A stretch of 64,000 nt of DNA from contig CAVUMI010000009.1 in NCBI GenBank assembly GCA_963742585.1, positions 2,170,001 through 2,234,000 on the forward strand. Direction: 5' to 3'. The notes beneath the pieces were generated by a model. It was not told where the DNA came from, made no database searches, and saw only the letters and a program-made list of their open reading frames with translations. The DNA is from JACDEA01 sp963742585. Its GTDB lineage: Bacteria; Actinomycetota; Acidimicrobiia; Acidimicrobiales; JACDEA01. Position numbers and translations under genes: made by a program. Shown here in pieces: positions 48,553-58,360 of the stretch. Positions within the stretch are counted from its first letter, which is position 1; the number at the start of each line of letters is the position of its first letter.

Positions 48553-48987
48553 ATGGCCCTTCAAGCACCCACCTTTACGCTCGACCCGGCACTCATCGAT
48601 CGGCTGAGCGCCGGGTTTCACCGGTGCTTCGCCGAGTTCAAAGCCGCCGACGATCTGTTTGCGGCCGACGCGTTCTTCGACTTGTTGCCGCCGATGTGGC
48701 GATTCCAGCTCGAAGGCCCGGGTGCGACATTCACTGACCAGTTGCGTGCCATTGCCGAGGGGCCCGTCGAGATCGAGACCGTTCGCACCATCCCGACAGC
48801 GACCGGCTTTGTAACCGAGCACGTCGAGACCCAGCACACGCCGACCGGCGTGCTCACGGCGCGTCGCATCCACCTGTGCGAGGTGCTCGACGACCGCATC
48901 GCCGCGGTGACGACGTACTGCAACGGCGGCTGGGACGACGAGTTGCGAACTCGTCACGCCGCCGAAGCCCCGATGATCCGACCCTAA
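48553..48987 (+). CDS. NTF2/SnoaL-like protein
   Basis: 144-residue protein predicted to have the cone-shaped NTF2-like fold (long first helices FHRCFAEFKAADDLFAADAF, then a curved sheet ending HLCEVLDDRIAAVTTYCNGGW). Members are ester hydrolases, isomerases or ligand binders, and no catalytic residues can be assigned. ATG 48553 is chosen over an earlier in-frame ATG that lies within the palindrome region. It precedes a methyltransferase by 14 bases. Confidence 0.7.
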   Translation: MALQAPTFTLDPALIDRLSAGFHRCFAEFKAADDLFAADAFFDLLPPMWRFQLEGPGATFTDQLRAIAEGPVEIETVRTIPTATGFVTEHVETQHTPTGVLTARRIHLCEVLDDRIAAVTTYCNGGWDDELRTRHAAEAPMIRP

Positions 48988-49001
48988 CCAAGGAGCAACC
49001 G

Positions 49002-49811
49002 ATGACTACCGTCTCGTACCGCAGCTTCACCGGCACCGGCGCGGAGAACTACCAGCGCTACTTCGTGCCGGCAATCGCCACCCCGGTCTCGGCCGATCTA
49101 CTGCGGACCGCTGCGCTCCAACCAGGCGAGCGGGTCCTCGACGTTGCCTGCGGCACGGGGCTGATCGCCCGCCTCGCCGCCGAGCGCGTCGGCCCCACCG
49201 GGTCCGTGACCGCCATCGACATCTCGCCCGAGATGATCGACGTCGCCAAGACGATCCCGCCGCCCCAAGGTGCCGACATCGACTGGCAGGTCGGTGACGC
49301 CACATCACTGCCGCTGCCTGACGAGACCTACGACGTCGTGCTGTGCCAGATGGGCGTGATGTTCATCGAAGACCGCACCGCGGCGGTGCGCGAGATGCGA
49401 CGGGTGCTTAAGCCCGGGCGACGACTGGTTCTGAGCACGCCGGGCGCGATCCAGCCCACGTTCGAGCTCATGGAGCAGGCGATCGTCGACCACATCAACC
49501 CCGAACTTGGCGGGTTCGTTCGGGCGGTGTTCTCGATGCACGACCCCGCCGTCGTCGCAACGTTGTTGCGCGAGGCCGGATTCGACGACGCCAACGCGGT
49601 AGTGGCCGTCGTCCCGTTTCACTTGCCGGCGCCGGCGGACTTCCTGTGGCAGTACATCAGCCTCACCCCGATAGGTCCCCTCGTGGCGCAAGCCTCGGAG
49701 GAGGCCCAGACCGCGTTGGAGCGCCAAGTGGTCGAGGGGTGGGCGCCTTACGTCGTCGACGGCGCGACGCGCGTCGATCAGCCGATGGTGGTCGCCACCG
49801 GCCGCAAGTAA
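49002..49811 (+). CDS. Class I SAM-dependent methyltransferase
   Basis: Cytosolic methyltransferase of the UbiE/Methyltransf_11 type, 269 residues. Motif I is VLDVACGTGLIARLAAE; motif II-like TAIDISPEMIDVAK; DATSLPLPDETYDVVLCQMG and LKPGRRLVLSTPG follow. ATG 49002 has AAGGAG at ideal spacing. The substrate is unknown. Its position after the LuxR gene and palindromes suggests an inducible small pathway. The 202 bases downstream hold no convincing gene. Confidence 0.88.
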   Translation: MTTVSYRSFTGTGAENYQRYFVPAIATPVSADLLRTAALQPGERVLDVACGTGLIARLAAERVGPTGSVTAIDISPEMIDVAKTIPPPQGADIDWQVGDATSLPLPDETYDVVLCQMGVMFIEDRTAAVREMRRVLKPGRRLVLSTPGAIQPTFELMEQAIVDHINPELGGFVRAVFSMHDPAVVATLLREAGFDDANAVVAVVPFHLPAPADFLWQYISLTPIGPLVAQASEEAQTALERQVVEGWAPYVVDGATRVDQPMVVATGRK

Positions 49812-50013
49812 CCGGTCGGCGCGCCGCTGACGTCACTGCCAAGGTAGGACGCGATCACCGAGGTGGACGTGATGCAGTTCCCGACACGGTTGCACCGCCC
49901 TGCCCGAACCCGCGGCGATCGCGAACTGTTTCGACAGGCAGTACGAGCGGCCGAGGACACTGGGTGGCACGAACCCCGGCCAGTGTTGGGTCTCCGGCAC
50001 CTAGAGTTCGGAA

Positions 50014-50490
50014 ATGACGACCGAGCGGATGGAGGTCCGGCGCACGATCGCCGCCGATCCCACGATGATCTTCGACGTGCTGCGTGATCCCAAGGGCCAC
50101 GTCACGATCGACAGCTCGGGGATGCTGCAATCGTCCACCGGCGTGCCGGCAAACGCAGTAGGCGACACGTTCGTCATCCACATGGACCGTGAGTCGCTGA
50201 ACGACTACCCGCTCGGCAAGTACGACGTCACGGTCTCCGTCACCGCGTTCGAGCGTGACCGTGAGATCGCCTGGACGATCATCGGGCAGATCGAACCACA
50301 GATCGGCCACATCTACGGCTACACGCTCCAGCCGGTCGACGAAGGCACGCTCGTCACCTCGTACTACGACTGGTCGACGATCGCCCAGCAATGGAAGGAC
50401 GCCAACATCTTTCCTGTGATGTCGGAACTCGCACTACGAGCCACGCTGGGCATCCTTGCCCGTACCGTCGAGGCCGGTGCCGCGGGCTGA
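50014..50490 (+). CDS. SRPBCC-family (polyketide cyclase/START-like) protein
   Basis: 158-residue helix-grip protein. The start (MEVRRTIAADPTMIFDVLRDP), the central HIYGYTLQPVDEGTLVTSYYDW and the long C-terminal helix are typical of the SRPBCC fold, which binds hydrophobic ligands. No enzymatic residues are evident. It is convergent with the membrane gene at 50495, with five bases between the stops. Confidence 0.8.
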   Translation: MTTERMEVRRTIAADPTMIFDVLRDPKGHVTIDSSGMLQSSTGVPANAVGDTFVIHMDRESLNDYPLGKYDVTVSVTAFERDREIAWTIIGQIEPQIGHIYGYTLQPVDEGTLVTSYYDWSTIAQQWKDANIFPVMSELALRATLGILARTVEAGAAG

Positions 50491-50494
50491 GCCG

Positions 50495-51265
50495 CTAGGT
50501 CCCCGCGCTCCCTTCCAAGCGCTGGGAAAACTCCTTCAGCAGAAAGCGGCTCACGTCGTCCTGCGTGCCCGTGCCAACCTGAAAGGGCGTATCGAGGATT
50601 CGCAGCAGTCGCGTCAGGTAGATGAAGAAGTACGAGATAAAGACCACCATCACGATGGACTCCGAGAGCGGATCTAGTTGTGTAAATACCAACGAGGCGA
50701 TGATCAACCCGACGACCGTCTGAATCAGGATGTAGGCCGAGGGAAGGAAGTCGATCCGTTGTATGTGGTAGATGCGCAGGACCGCCTTGCGAACCACGCC
50801 TTGTTCCGCGCGCAGCCGCACGATGTAGTTCGCGGGCACATCGAGCCGTTCCAACTCGACGAACGCCTGCGACAGACCGTTGACACTCTCCAGGCACTCC
50901 CGGGTACCGGGATGCGCGAGATCCGCCCGCAGCGCGGCGACGACGTTGAGCAGTCGCTGCCGCAACCCGGGTAGGTCGAAGGCCGGCTTGTCCTGGGCGA
51001 TGCTCCAGCAGTCCTCATTGATCGCCTCGAGCGCGGCGACGATTTCGGCGGGCATGCGCTCCGCCTCTTTGTAGTCGGCCATCGTGCCGGCCACGAGAAG
51101 ACCAAGCACGAAGATGCCGCCGGCGACCACGCTGGAGTACAGCGGGTTGATGACAATGAACTCAACGTCGAGCGCGTTGATCAGGAGCTTGACCCCAGCG
51201 ATCACCAGCACCATCGCCCCGGTCTCCGCTGCCACCCGCCACCGACTCACTCGTGCTCCAATCAT
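50495..51265 (-). CDS. Bestrophin-like/DUF4239-type membrane protein
   Basis: 256-residue membrane protein. Two spans at the N-terminus (AAETGAMVLVIAGVKLLINAL, VVAGGIFVLGLLVAGTMADY) and two near the C-terminus (ILIQTVVGLIIASLVFTQ, MVVFISYFFIYLTRLL) bracket a soluble helical region. The layout and AGTMADYKEAERMPAEI segment resemble bestrophin-related or DUF4239 proteins, some of which are anion channels. ATG 51265 is selected. Function is a family-level guess. Confidence 0.65.
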   Translation of the reverse strand: MIGARVSRWRVAAETGAMVLVIAGVKLLINALDVEFIVINPLYSSVVAGGIFVLGLLVAGTMADYKEAERMPAEIVAALEAINEDCWSIAQDKPAFDLPGLRQRLLNVVAALRADLAHPGTRECLESVNGLSQAFVELERLDVPANYIVRLRAEQGVVRKAVLRIYHIQRIDFLPSAYILIQTVVGLIIASLVFTQLDPLSESIVMVVFISYFFIYLTRLLRILDTPFQVGTGTQDDVSRFLLKEFSQRLEGSAGT

Positions 51266-51335
51266 GCGGCCATCTACGCGTGCACACGCGAGAAGCAAAC
51301 ATCATGACCTGCGGATCTCATAGCGTCTGACCACT

Positions 51336-52409
51336 GTGGAGCCCGAACCACAACCCCGCCGACGAGCGACCGTGCATCCGACCGTTGAGCGCGTCGCGGC
51401 GTACTCGTGGCGTCTCCTAGTTATCGCCGCCGCGCTCTTCCTCGTTCTGCGGTTGATCGGCGAGCTCTGGGTCGTGTTCCTGCCCTTGGTGATCGCGCTC
51501 CTCCTTTCCCGCGTTCTCACTGCCCCGACCGCCCGCTTGCGGTCATGGGGCTGGCGTCCCGGCCTCGCCGCGGCGGCGGTTCTCCTCGGCTTCCTGATCG
51601 CTTTGGCAACGGTGGTCGGGCTGGTCAGTGTCGCGGTGGCGGGCCAGGCCAGCGAAGTCGGCCCGACCGTCAGCCGCGCCGTCGACGACATCGAGCGGTG
51701 GTTGGTCGAGGATGCGCCGGTCGACATCAGTCGCGATGACATCGCCCGTTTCCGCGAGAGGGCGGGCGAGGCCGTCGGCGACGCGGCACGCTCCTCGAGC
51801 GGATCGTTCGTGTCCGGCGCCGTTGTCGCCCTGGAAGTTCTGGTGAGCTTGATCCTCGGGCTGATCATCACGTTCTTCGTCCTCAAGGACAGCGACCGGC
51901 TGGTGCGGTGGGTCCAGAGCCTCCTGCCGTCGGCGCGCCGCGAGCTCGCAGCTCGCCTCGGGAATCGCGCCTGGCACACGATCGGTGGCTACCTGCGGGG
52001 CGCCGCGCTCCTCGGGGTCGCAGAGGGGATCGTGATCGGGGCGACGCTGGCAATTGTCGGCGCCAAGCTTGCGGTGCCCGTCGCGATCCTCACCTTCCTG
52101 GCCGCCTTCATTCCCTTCGCCGGCGCGATCGTCGCCGGCCTGCTCGCTGTGCTGGTCGCGCTCGCGACTGCTGGTGGCACCGCGGCGCTGATCGTCCTTG
52201 GCGTCGCCATCGTCATCCAACAGCTCGACAACGACCTGCTCGCACCGCTTGTCTACGGCCGGACGCTGGAGATCCACCCGGTCTTGGTGCTGCTGTCGAT
52301 CGCCGGTGGTGGTGCGTTGTTCGGCGTACCCGGGAGCCTTCTCGCCGTCCCAGTCACCGCGGTCCTCGTCAACGTCGTGGCCGAGGCGCGCCACGAATCA
52401 CGCGAGTGA
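51336..52409 (+). CDS. AI-2E-family (PerM/UPF0118) transporter
   Basis: 357-residue membrane protein with about seven to eight spans. The family hallmark is the C-terminal half: LILGLIITFFVLKDSDRLVR, GYLRGAALLGVAEGIVIGAT, AFIPFAGAIVAGL, then IVIQQLDNDLLAPLVYGRTL. Members export quorum signals or act as Na+/H+ antiporters, so the substrate is open. GTG 51336 is the start. The gene is intact and overlaps the convergent small gene by twelve bases. Confidence 0.9.
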   Translation: MEPEPQPRRRATVHPTVERVAAYSWRLLVIAAALFLVLRLIGELWVVFLPLVIALLLSRVLTAPTARLRSWGWRPGLAAAAVLLGFLIALATVVGLVSVAVAGQASEVGPTVSRAVDDIERWLVEDAPVDISRDDIARFRERAGEAVGDAARSSSGSFVSGAVVALEVLVSLILGLIITFFVLKDSDRLVRWVQSLLPSARRELAARLGNRAWHTIGGYLRGAALLGVAEGIVIGATLAIVGAKLAVPVAILTFLAAFIPFAGAIVAGLLAVLVALATAGGTAALIVLGVAIVIQQLDNDLLAPLVYGRTLEIHPVLVLLSIAGGGALFGVPGSLLAVPVTAVLVNVVAEARHESRE

Positions 52410-52676
52410 TACCAGCTCGGCGAACAGATCTTGCTCGTCGGTCGTGACGCCGTGGCGGGCAAACCACGCGGACACATTGCTGATGTCGCGCTGGAGGAGG
52501 TCGAACGCCCGCAGGTTGGCCAAGAGCTCGTCGTACGCCGACGTCAGTTCACCCGGACTGAGGCGCGCTTGGGGTGCAATTTCCCCGGAGCGACATAAGT
52601 CGTAGACTGCGACTAATGCGCCGGGGGCTGGCCCTGCTGCTCGTTCTTCTTCTCGTCGGGACCGTGGACGGCGCAC
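52398..52676 (-). CDS. Small hypothetical protein, start uncertain
   Basis: Unrecognised 92-residue reading frame. From about residue 24 it looks like a real acidic helical protein (LCRSGEIAPQARLSPGELTS, later DISNVSAWFARHGVTTDEQD). The upstream part is Arg-rich and antisense to the start of the divergent secreted protein, so the true start may be internal, perhaps a TTG. No domain or membrane segment is seen. Confidence 0.4.
   Translation of the reverse strand: MRRPRSRREEERAAGPAPGALVAVYDLCRSGEIAPQARLSPGELTSAYDELLANLRAFDLLQRDISNVSAWFARHGVTTDEQDLFAELVSLA
52602..52607 (+). promoter_or_regulatory. Candidate -10 for a leaderless transcript
   Basis: TAGACT ends eight bases before ATG 52616, the spacing expected when transcription begins at or next to the start codon. 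No Shine-Dalgarno is present. This fits actinobacterial leaderless genes. Confidence 0.4.
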
Positions 52677-54367
52677 GCGCCAACCCGGCGATCAGCGACG
52701 GGACCGGGCCGCTCGATACCGCCGCCGACCTGGCCGCGGCGACGCGGTTCGAGGCGCTGATCCCCGAGCACACGTTCTACGGAATGGTCGTGCCGCTGGG
52801 GTTCGACAAGTGGCCCCACCTCGACCCGACGGCCAAGCCGATCCGCATGGAGGGCGAGGCCGACTCGGGCAACTACACCGGCGTGTACCTCGCCGCCCAG
52901 TCGTGGCGCTACGCCCAGTCCAAGGTCGAGTTGAAAAAGTTGGGCGTCGATCCCCTCGACAACTCCACGGGCGGCTCCGACGCCGTGCAGTTCTGGCGCG
53001 GCCCAACGCAACGAGGCGCTGGCCCGCTCGCGCCAGATCGTCGACTACTACCACCTGCTCGTCAACATCGCCCGCGAGTGGAAGACCACGTTCAATCCCA
53101 AGATCGACTCGACCAAGGACCCGACCGAGTACGGGTGGCTGGACTACGGCGGCGGGATCATCCCCGGCGAGGCCGGCCTGCTGATGCGCACGTGCACGCC
53201 CGAGGACGCCAGCCCGCCGCACTCCGACCTCCGCCAGAACTTCGGCCCCACCGGCGAACTCCTCGGCCCATTTCCGTGGGAGGACGGCCGCAATTGGTAT
53301 TGCGTCAACTTCACGAGCCGCGACTCGTACGCCGGCACGGTCTTCGGCCTGTCGGTCGCCCTCGACTTCCTGGCCACGCGGGAGAACGCCGATCTGCGCC
53401 GCACCGCTGGCCAAGGACCTGATGGCGATGACGGACTACGCGATCAAGTACCTCTGGTTCCAGGCCCGACCCGCACGGCAAGGTCGCCAACCCGGTCTTC
53501 GGGCACAACGACCTCAGAGGCCCGATCAGCCCGCTGTTCATCCAGACGCCCATCCAGCGGCTCCACCTGCTGCAGACGGCGCGCCACGCGGCCAAGCTGA
53601 TCGGCGACACCGCAGCGAAACTTCGCTACGAGCTGTTGTGGCAGGCGGAGGTGGCGGCCACGATCCTGCCCGGCCAGCTGCTCGTGACGAGCCTGGTCGA
53701 CTCGACCAACCCGCACAACGACTACTACAAGTTCCAGCTCAACTTGATGTCGTTCTTCAACCTGATCCGCCTCGAGCCGGCGCCGCGGGTGCGTGAACGG
53801 CTGCGGGCCGCGCTGGCCCCCATGGACGCGACGCTGGCCGATGACGGCAACGCGTTCTTCGAGGCGATGACCTACGGCCTGACCGGCGAACGGAAGCGGC
53901 TCCGCCAAGCCGTCCGCCATCACCGCGAGTGGCTCGACTACTACGCGTTCCACGAGGAGACGGCGCGCCGCGGCGTCACGCCGTTCCTGCACACCGGGCG
54001 CTGCGACATCACCGGCCCCGTACCACCCGGACGCACCACTCGAGCAGCAGCCGCTCGAGTGCGTTCCGAAGGACCAGGTGGACATGGTGATCAGGCTCCC
54101 AGGCCTGGGCGAGCACGAGGTCCCGTCCCGACCGGGCTCGGTTGCCGACAAGCGGGCCAAGGATCCGCTGCCGGTCGGCGTGCGCCGGCTGGCCGACTTC
54201 CTCTGGCAGAAGGACCCGACGATCGTCGGCGGCGACCACAACACGCCCTGGCGCGGACCGAGCATCGACTTCCTCGCGTCGTACTGGATGCTGCGGTACT
54301 ACAGCGAGGTTCGCGGCGGCCGCCCCGCCAACCCGCTCCCGGCCTGGCGCGGGCCGCGCTTCACCTA
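52616..54367 (+). CDS. Large secreted protein of unknown function, several frameshifts
   Basis: About 580 residues if the frame slips near 53010, 53400, 53470 and 54015 are corrected. A signal peptide (GLALLLVLLLVGTVDGARA) is followed by a Trp/Tyr-rich helical protein. Recognisable stretches are ALIPEHTFYGMVVPLGFDKW, GSDAVQFWR, WYCVNFTSRDSYAGTVFG and STNPHNDYYKFQLNLMSFFN, with late repeats of long helices. The pattern recalls (alpha/alpha)6-barrel enzymes, but no catalytic motif is seen. It probably acts outside the cell. Convergent with the phosphoesterase gene. Confidence 0.65.
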
Positions 54368-54377
54368 AGCCGGCGGC

Positions 54378-56282
54378 TCAAGACATCGGCAGGGCGCGCA
54401 CCCAGCCGTCGACGCCGACCGCGATGACCAACTCCCCCACCCGGGCCAGCGGCGCCGCGATCGGGGCACCGACGTCGATCGCGTCGACCACGGCGCCGTT
54501 GCCCCGGTCGAGGACGACGATGCGCCCGTCGCCGCAGGGTTGCAGGAGGCGATCCCCGAGCGGCAGGACGCCGGCGAGCACCGATGCGCCATCGGCCCGG
54601 TACGCACCCATCGCCAACGGCGCATCGGTCGACACAATCGTCGACCACCGCTTCTCGCCGCTGGCGCGGTCGTAACACCAGACCTGGCCGGTCGACGTCG
54701 AGGCCACCAACGCATCGCCGGTAACCACCGGCGCGGCCGGGTTGAACCACCCGTGGAACCGCGCCGACCAGACCACCGAGCCGTCCGCGGAACGCAACCG
54801 TTCGACGGTGGAGCCGAGGCGGATCACGTAGACGTCGTCGGTGTCGGGATCGACAGTCACGCCGCCCACCACGACCTGCGGGAGCGCGACGGCCAGGCTC
54901 ACGCCCGCTTGGTAGATACCGCGAACTTCACCGGGCGGCCAGAGCGTCGTGCCCGTCAGCGGATCCAGGCCGAACAGCGCCGGGGTCTGACCGGCGAAAG
55001 TCCCCACCAGCACGCCGCCGGTCACCATCGGCTCGGCGACCGTGGTGAGGTTCTCACGGTGGCCGAGGTCGCTGCGCGTCCATCGGACGCCGCCGGTGGA
55101 CAGGTCGAGGGCGGCGAAGGCACCGACGTCGCCTGCGAACACGAGCCGGCCATCGACGGCGGGCCGCAGGTAGTCCCACAGGTACAACGGGTCGGCGTGG
55201 AGCCATGTCTGCCAGCGGAGATCGCCCGAGGCGGCGTCGATGCACACCACCTCGCCGGCCACGGTGCACGCGACGACGGTGTCGCCCGCCGCCCGCGGCG
55301 TCGCCTTCACCGCGGCAGTCAGCTGGTGGGCCCACACCCGCTCACCGGTCGCCGGATCTAAAGCAACGACTTCAGCGGACGGGCGGTCCTCGCACTTTCC
55401 GGCGACCACGACCACACCGTCGACGATCTCGGCGCCGGCGAACTGGACGCCTCCACCCAGCGGCGCGACCCAGCCGCCCCGAGGAACGGGCCCGGTAGGC
55501 GGCGGGCCCGCCCGCATGGTGCCGCCGGCGGTGCCGCCCCCTTGGACGGTTGTGCGCAACGTCACGCCGGCGCCGTCGACCTGGACGACGCGGTAGTGCG
55601 GCGGGCAGTAGTCGAGACCGGCAAAGGTGGCGGGGCCGGTGTTGACGTGGAGCGTGCCCGCGTGCTCGACGACGCGAGTCGTGTGCCAGTGACCGGAGAA
55701 ACTCGCCACCGGGCGCCGCGGTAAGGCGTCGAAGAACGCGGCCGGCATCTGGTCGTGGGTCAGGAGGACGACGGGCGTCCCTTCGGGCACCTGCGCGAGG
55801 TCGGCAGCTAGCCATTCGTCCTGGATCGCGGTGTCAAGGCCCAGCCGGTGGGTGAACCAGTCGATAGCGGCGAAGTGCACCCCGCCCTCGTCGAATGAGA
55901 ACCAGCGGGGACCGAGGTAGCGCTCGTAGGGCAGGGGCTCTCCGGCGTCGGCGGCCGCCGCTGCGTTGTGGTGGTCGTGGTTGCCGGGGATCGACACGAT
56001 GCGCACCGGCGCCGAACGCACAACGTCGGCGTAGGCCTCGAACTCGGTGTCGCGGCCGTCGTTGGTGAGGTCGCCGGTCGCGACGATGAAGTCGAGCTCG
56101 GGCTCGGCCTCGCTGATCGCGGCGAATAGTGCGGCGAGCACGGCCGGTGTGGTGACCACGCGCTCGTGCAGCGCGCCCTCGCTGATCCACATCGTCGCGT
56201 CGCCGTCGGGCCCGTAGTCGGTGCTGCCCAGCGAGAGGTGAAGGTCCGTCACCTGCGCGAAGCGGCACGACACTTGCGTCAC
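54378..56282 (-). CDS. Calcineurin-like phosphoesterase fused to PQQ-type beta-propeller
   Basis: 634 residues. The first 260 residues form a metallophosphoesterase domain with all metal motifs: VTDLH, ATGDLTNDG, IPGNHDHH, LLTHDQ and SGHWH. From about 280 to the end are PQQ-like propeller blades, each with the pattern TGERVWAHQL, SGDLRWQTWL, TGGVRWTRSDL or SGEKRWST. No signal peptide is seen, which is odd because such propellers are usually exported. The propeller may bind a protein or a polymer and direct the phosphoesterase. The combination within one chain is unusual. The gene is intact, ending three bases from a convergent neighbour region. Confidence 0.88.
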   Translation of the reverse strand: MTQVSCRFAQVTDLHLSLGSTDYGPDGDATMWISEGALHERVVTTPAVLAALFAAISEAEPELDFIVATGDLTNDGRDTEFEAYADVVRSAPVRIVSIPGNHDHHNAAAAADAGEPLPYERYLGPRWFSFDEGGVHFAAIDWFTHRLGLDTAIQDEWLAADLAQVPEGTPVVLLTHDQMPAAFFDALPRRPVASFSGHWHTTRVVEHAGTLHVNTGPATFAGLDYCPPHYRVVQVDGAGVTLRTTVQGGGTAGGTMRAGPPPTGPVPRGGWVAPLGGGVQFAGAEIVDGVVVVAGKCEDRPSAEVVALDPATGERVWAHQLTAAVKATPRAAGDTVVACTVAGEVVCIDAASGDLRWQTWLHADPLYLWDYLRPAVDGRLVFAGDVGAFAALDLSTGGVRWTRSDLGHRENLTTVAEPMVTGGVLVGTFAGQTPALFGLDPLTGTTLWPPGEVRGIYQAGVSLAVALPQVVVGGVTVDPDTDDVYVIRLGSTVERLRSADGSVVWSARFHGWFNPAAPVVTGDALVASTSTGQVWCYDRASGEKRWSTIVSTDAPLAMGAYRADGASVLAGVLPLGDRLLQPCGDGRIVVLDRGNGAVVDAIDVGAPIAAPLARVGELVIAVGVDGWVRALPMS

Positions 56283-56308
56283 GCCGTCACGTTAGGTTGT
56301 CCGGCGTT

Positions 56309-57126
56309 GTGACCACGGTCTGTCGGGCAACGCTCAACTACGCCCCACCCGCCGGGCTCGGCGCCGGCGGGTTGGTAGACGTCGACGTTGAAATCCGTGA
56401 CGGTCGCGCTGCCGGTCTTCCGGATTGGCAAGAGTGCGGCTTCCAGTTGGTCCGCGACCCATCGGCGATGAAGGACTGGACCGACGACGAGGAGATCGCC
56501 ACCGTCCACTATCCCGAGGCGGAGGCACTCGCCGCGACGTGACGGGAAGCGACTTCGCGTTGGTGGCCGACCACGTAAAGCGGACGGCCGACGCCCAACG
56601 GGAGCGGGAGCAGCCGCCGGTCCGGCTCGTCCACTCTGATTTCGCCGCGGACTACGCCGACATCGTCCGCCGCGCCTACCACGGTGTCCGCGGCCGCGGC
56701 GCGGCCACGCTGGCGCGCAGCGGCCTTTCCGCCGACGACGTCGAGAACGCCAGCCGCATCGTGATGCTCCAGCTCTGGCGCAACCTCGGCCCCGCCAAGA
56801 TGGACCTACCGGTGGCTTTCTGCGACAACCGCACCGTGACCCCCGCCGAGGGCCGGCCGTTCCCCTACACCGGCTACGTGGCCGGCGGGCGGGCGTTCAA
56901 CGCGCTCGCCATCGTCGCGCCGGATTCGCCTTCGCGGCACGGCTGGTACGCGTTCCCCGAGATGACGCCGGACGAGGTCGTCACATTCCGCACCTATGAC
57001 ACCGAGTTGGTACGCAATGGCAAGACCTACTTCACCCCGCACTCCGCGTTCCGCGATCCGGATGTCGAACTCGGTCAGCCGGCCCGATTCAGCATCGAGC
57101 TGCGCGTCATGTGCTTGTTCGCATAG
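56309..57126 (+). CDS. CmcJ/NvfI-family oxidoreductase, one frameshift
   Basis: About 272 residues, similar to the CmcJ/NvfI family (cephamycin P8 component and fungal Fe/2OG-type oxygenases). The N-terminus VTTVCRATLNYAPPAGLG and the pieces DYADIVRRAYHGVRGRGAAT, GRPFPYTGYVAGGRAFNALA and EVVTFRTYDTELV are typical. The frame breaks near 56535, where GCCGCGACG lacks one C; adding it joins EALA to VTGSDFALVADHV. The start is GTG 56309. Catalysis is not understood for most of the family. It precedes the CoA transferase by 19 bases on the same strand. Confidence 0.7.
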
Positions 57127-57145
57127 CAACACGTAACGTGCGGCC

Positions 57146-58348
57146 ATGCCGGGGCCGATGGAAGGCATCAACGTCGTAGAGGTCGGGATGTGGGTGGCCG
57201 GGCCGGCGGCGGCTGCGATCCTGGGCGACTGGGGCGCGGAGGTGATCAAAATCGAGCCGCCCGATGGCGACCCGTTCCGCGGGCTGCTGTCAGCGTTCGG
57301 TGGCGACGGCGCCAGCCCGCCGTTCGAGCTCGACAACCGCAACAAGCGCAGCGTCAGCGTCAGCCTGTCGACCGCCGAGGGGCGGGAGATCGCCGCACAG
57401 CTCGTCGATCGCGCCGATGTGTTCGTGACCAACGCACGGCCGGTTGCCCTCGCCCGCGCCGGGCTCGACTACGAAACCGTCGCCGCCCGTAACCCACGAC
57501 TCGTGTACGCACAGGTCAACGGCTACGGCATGGCCGGCGACGATCGCGACCGGGCGGCGTACGACGTCGGTGCGTTCTGGTCGCGTGCAGGCGTCGCCGC
57601 CTCGCTGACTCCCGACGGCACCGACCTTCCGTATCAACGCGGCGGCATGGGCGACCACATGGCGGGAATGGCCGCCGCCGGCGCAGTAGCCGCCGCGCTC
57701 TTGGCCCGCGAACGCACCGGTGAAGGCCAGCTCGTGTCCACTTCGCTCATGCGGATCGGGATGTACATGATCGGCTGGGACGTAAGCATGTCGTTGCGGC
57801 TGGGCCTGCCGACCGTGCCGATGACGGTCAAGTCGCCGCCCAACCCGCTCATCAACGCCTACGCCGCCGGCGACGACCGCCGATTCTGGATGCTCGGACT
57901 CCAAGGCGACCGCCACTGGCCCGACATCCTCCGCGCCATCGGCCGGACCGAGTGGGCCGATGACGAGCGCTTCGCCAGTCTCGAGGCGCGGTTCGTCAAC
58001 TCAGCAGAACTGGTCACCGAGCTCGGCGCCATCTTCGCGACCAAGTCGATGGACGAGTGGGCGGCGATCTTCGACACCGAGGACGTCTGGTGGGCGCCGG
58101 TCCAACACGCCCACGAAGTGGTGGACGATGCGCAGGCGCACGCGGCCGGCGGCTTCGTCGATGTCCCGAACGCGGATGGGGGCGACCCGATCAAGATGGT
58201 CGCCTCCCCCGTCGACTTCCACGGCACGCCGTGGACCGCGCGCTCGACTCCGCCCGAGTTCTCGCAGCACACCGAAGAGGTGCTCCTCGAGCTCGGTTAC
58301 GACTGGGACCGCATCATCGAACTCAAGGAGTCCGGCGCCATCCCGTAG
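57146..58348 (+). CDS. Family III CoA transferase (CaiB/BaiF)
   Basis: Cytosolic enzyme that moves CoA between carboxylic acids, 400 residues, normal length. The N-terminus VGMWVAGPAAAAILGDWGAE, IKIEPPDGDPFR, NRNKRSVSVSLS and the catalytic Asp140 in AAYDVGAFWSRAG are present. Substrates in this family are usually dicarboxylic or branched acids, and the neighbouring acyl-CoA dehydrogenases point to fatty or sterol-side-chain acid degradation. ATG 57146 is used, although ATG 57158 is also possible. The gene is intact. Confidence 0.92.
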   Translation: MPGPMEGINVVEVGMWVAGPAAAAILGDWGAEVIKIEPPDGDPFRGLLSAFGGDGASPPFELDNRNKRSVSVSLSTAEGREIAAQLVDRADVFVTNARPVALARAGLDYETVAARNPRLVYAQVNGYGMAGDDRDRAAYDVGAFWSRAGVAASLTPDGTDLPYQRGGMGDHMAGMAAAGAVAAALLARERTGEGQLVSTSLMRIGMYMIGWDVSMSLRLGLPTVPMTVKSPPNPLINAYAAGDDRRFWMLGLQGDRHWPDILRAIGRTEWADDERFASLEARFVNSAELVTELGAIFATKSMDEWAAIFDTEDVWWAPVQHAHEVVDDAQAHAAGGFVDVPNADGGDPIKMVASPVDFHGTPWTARSTPPEFSQHTEEVLLELGYDWDRIIELKESGAIP

Positions 58349-58360
58349 TTACTCCGTCGG

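Noticed and set aside
49812..50013. Short open frames between the methyltransferase and the SRPBCC gene
   Set aside because: No frame has a start signal, family motif or coding bias. No gene was called in these 202 bases.
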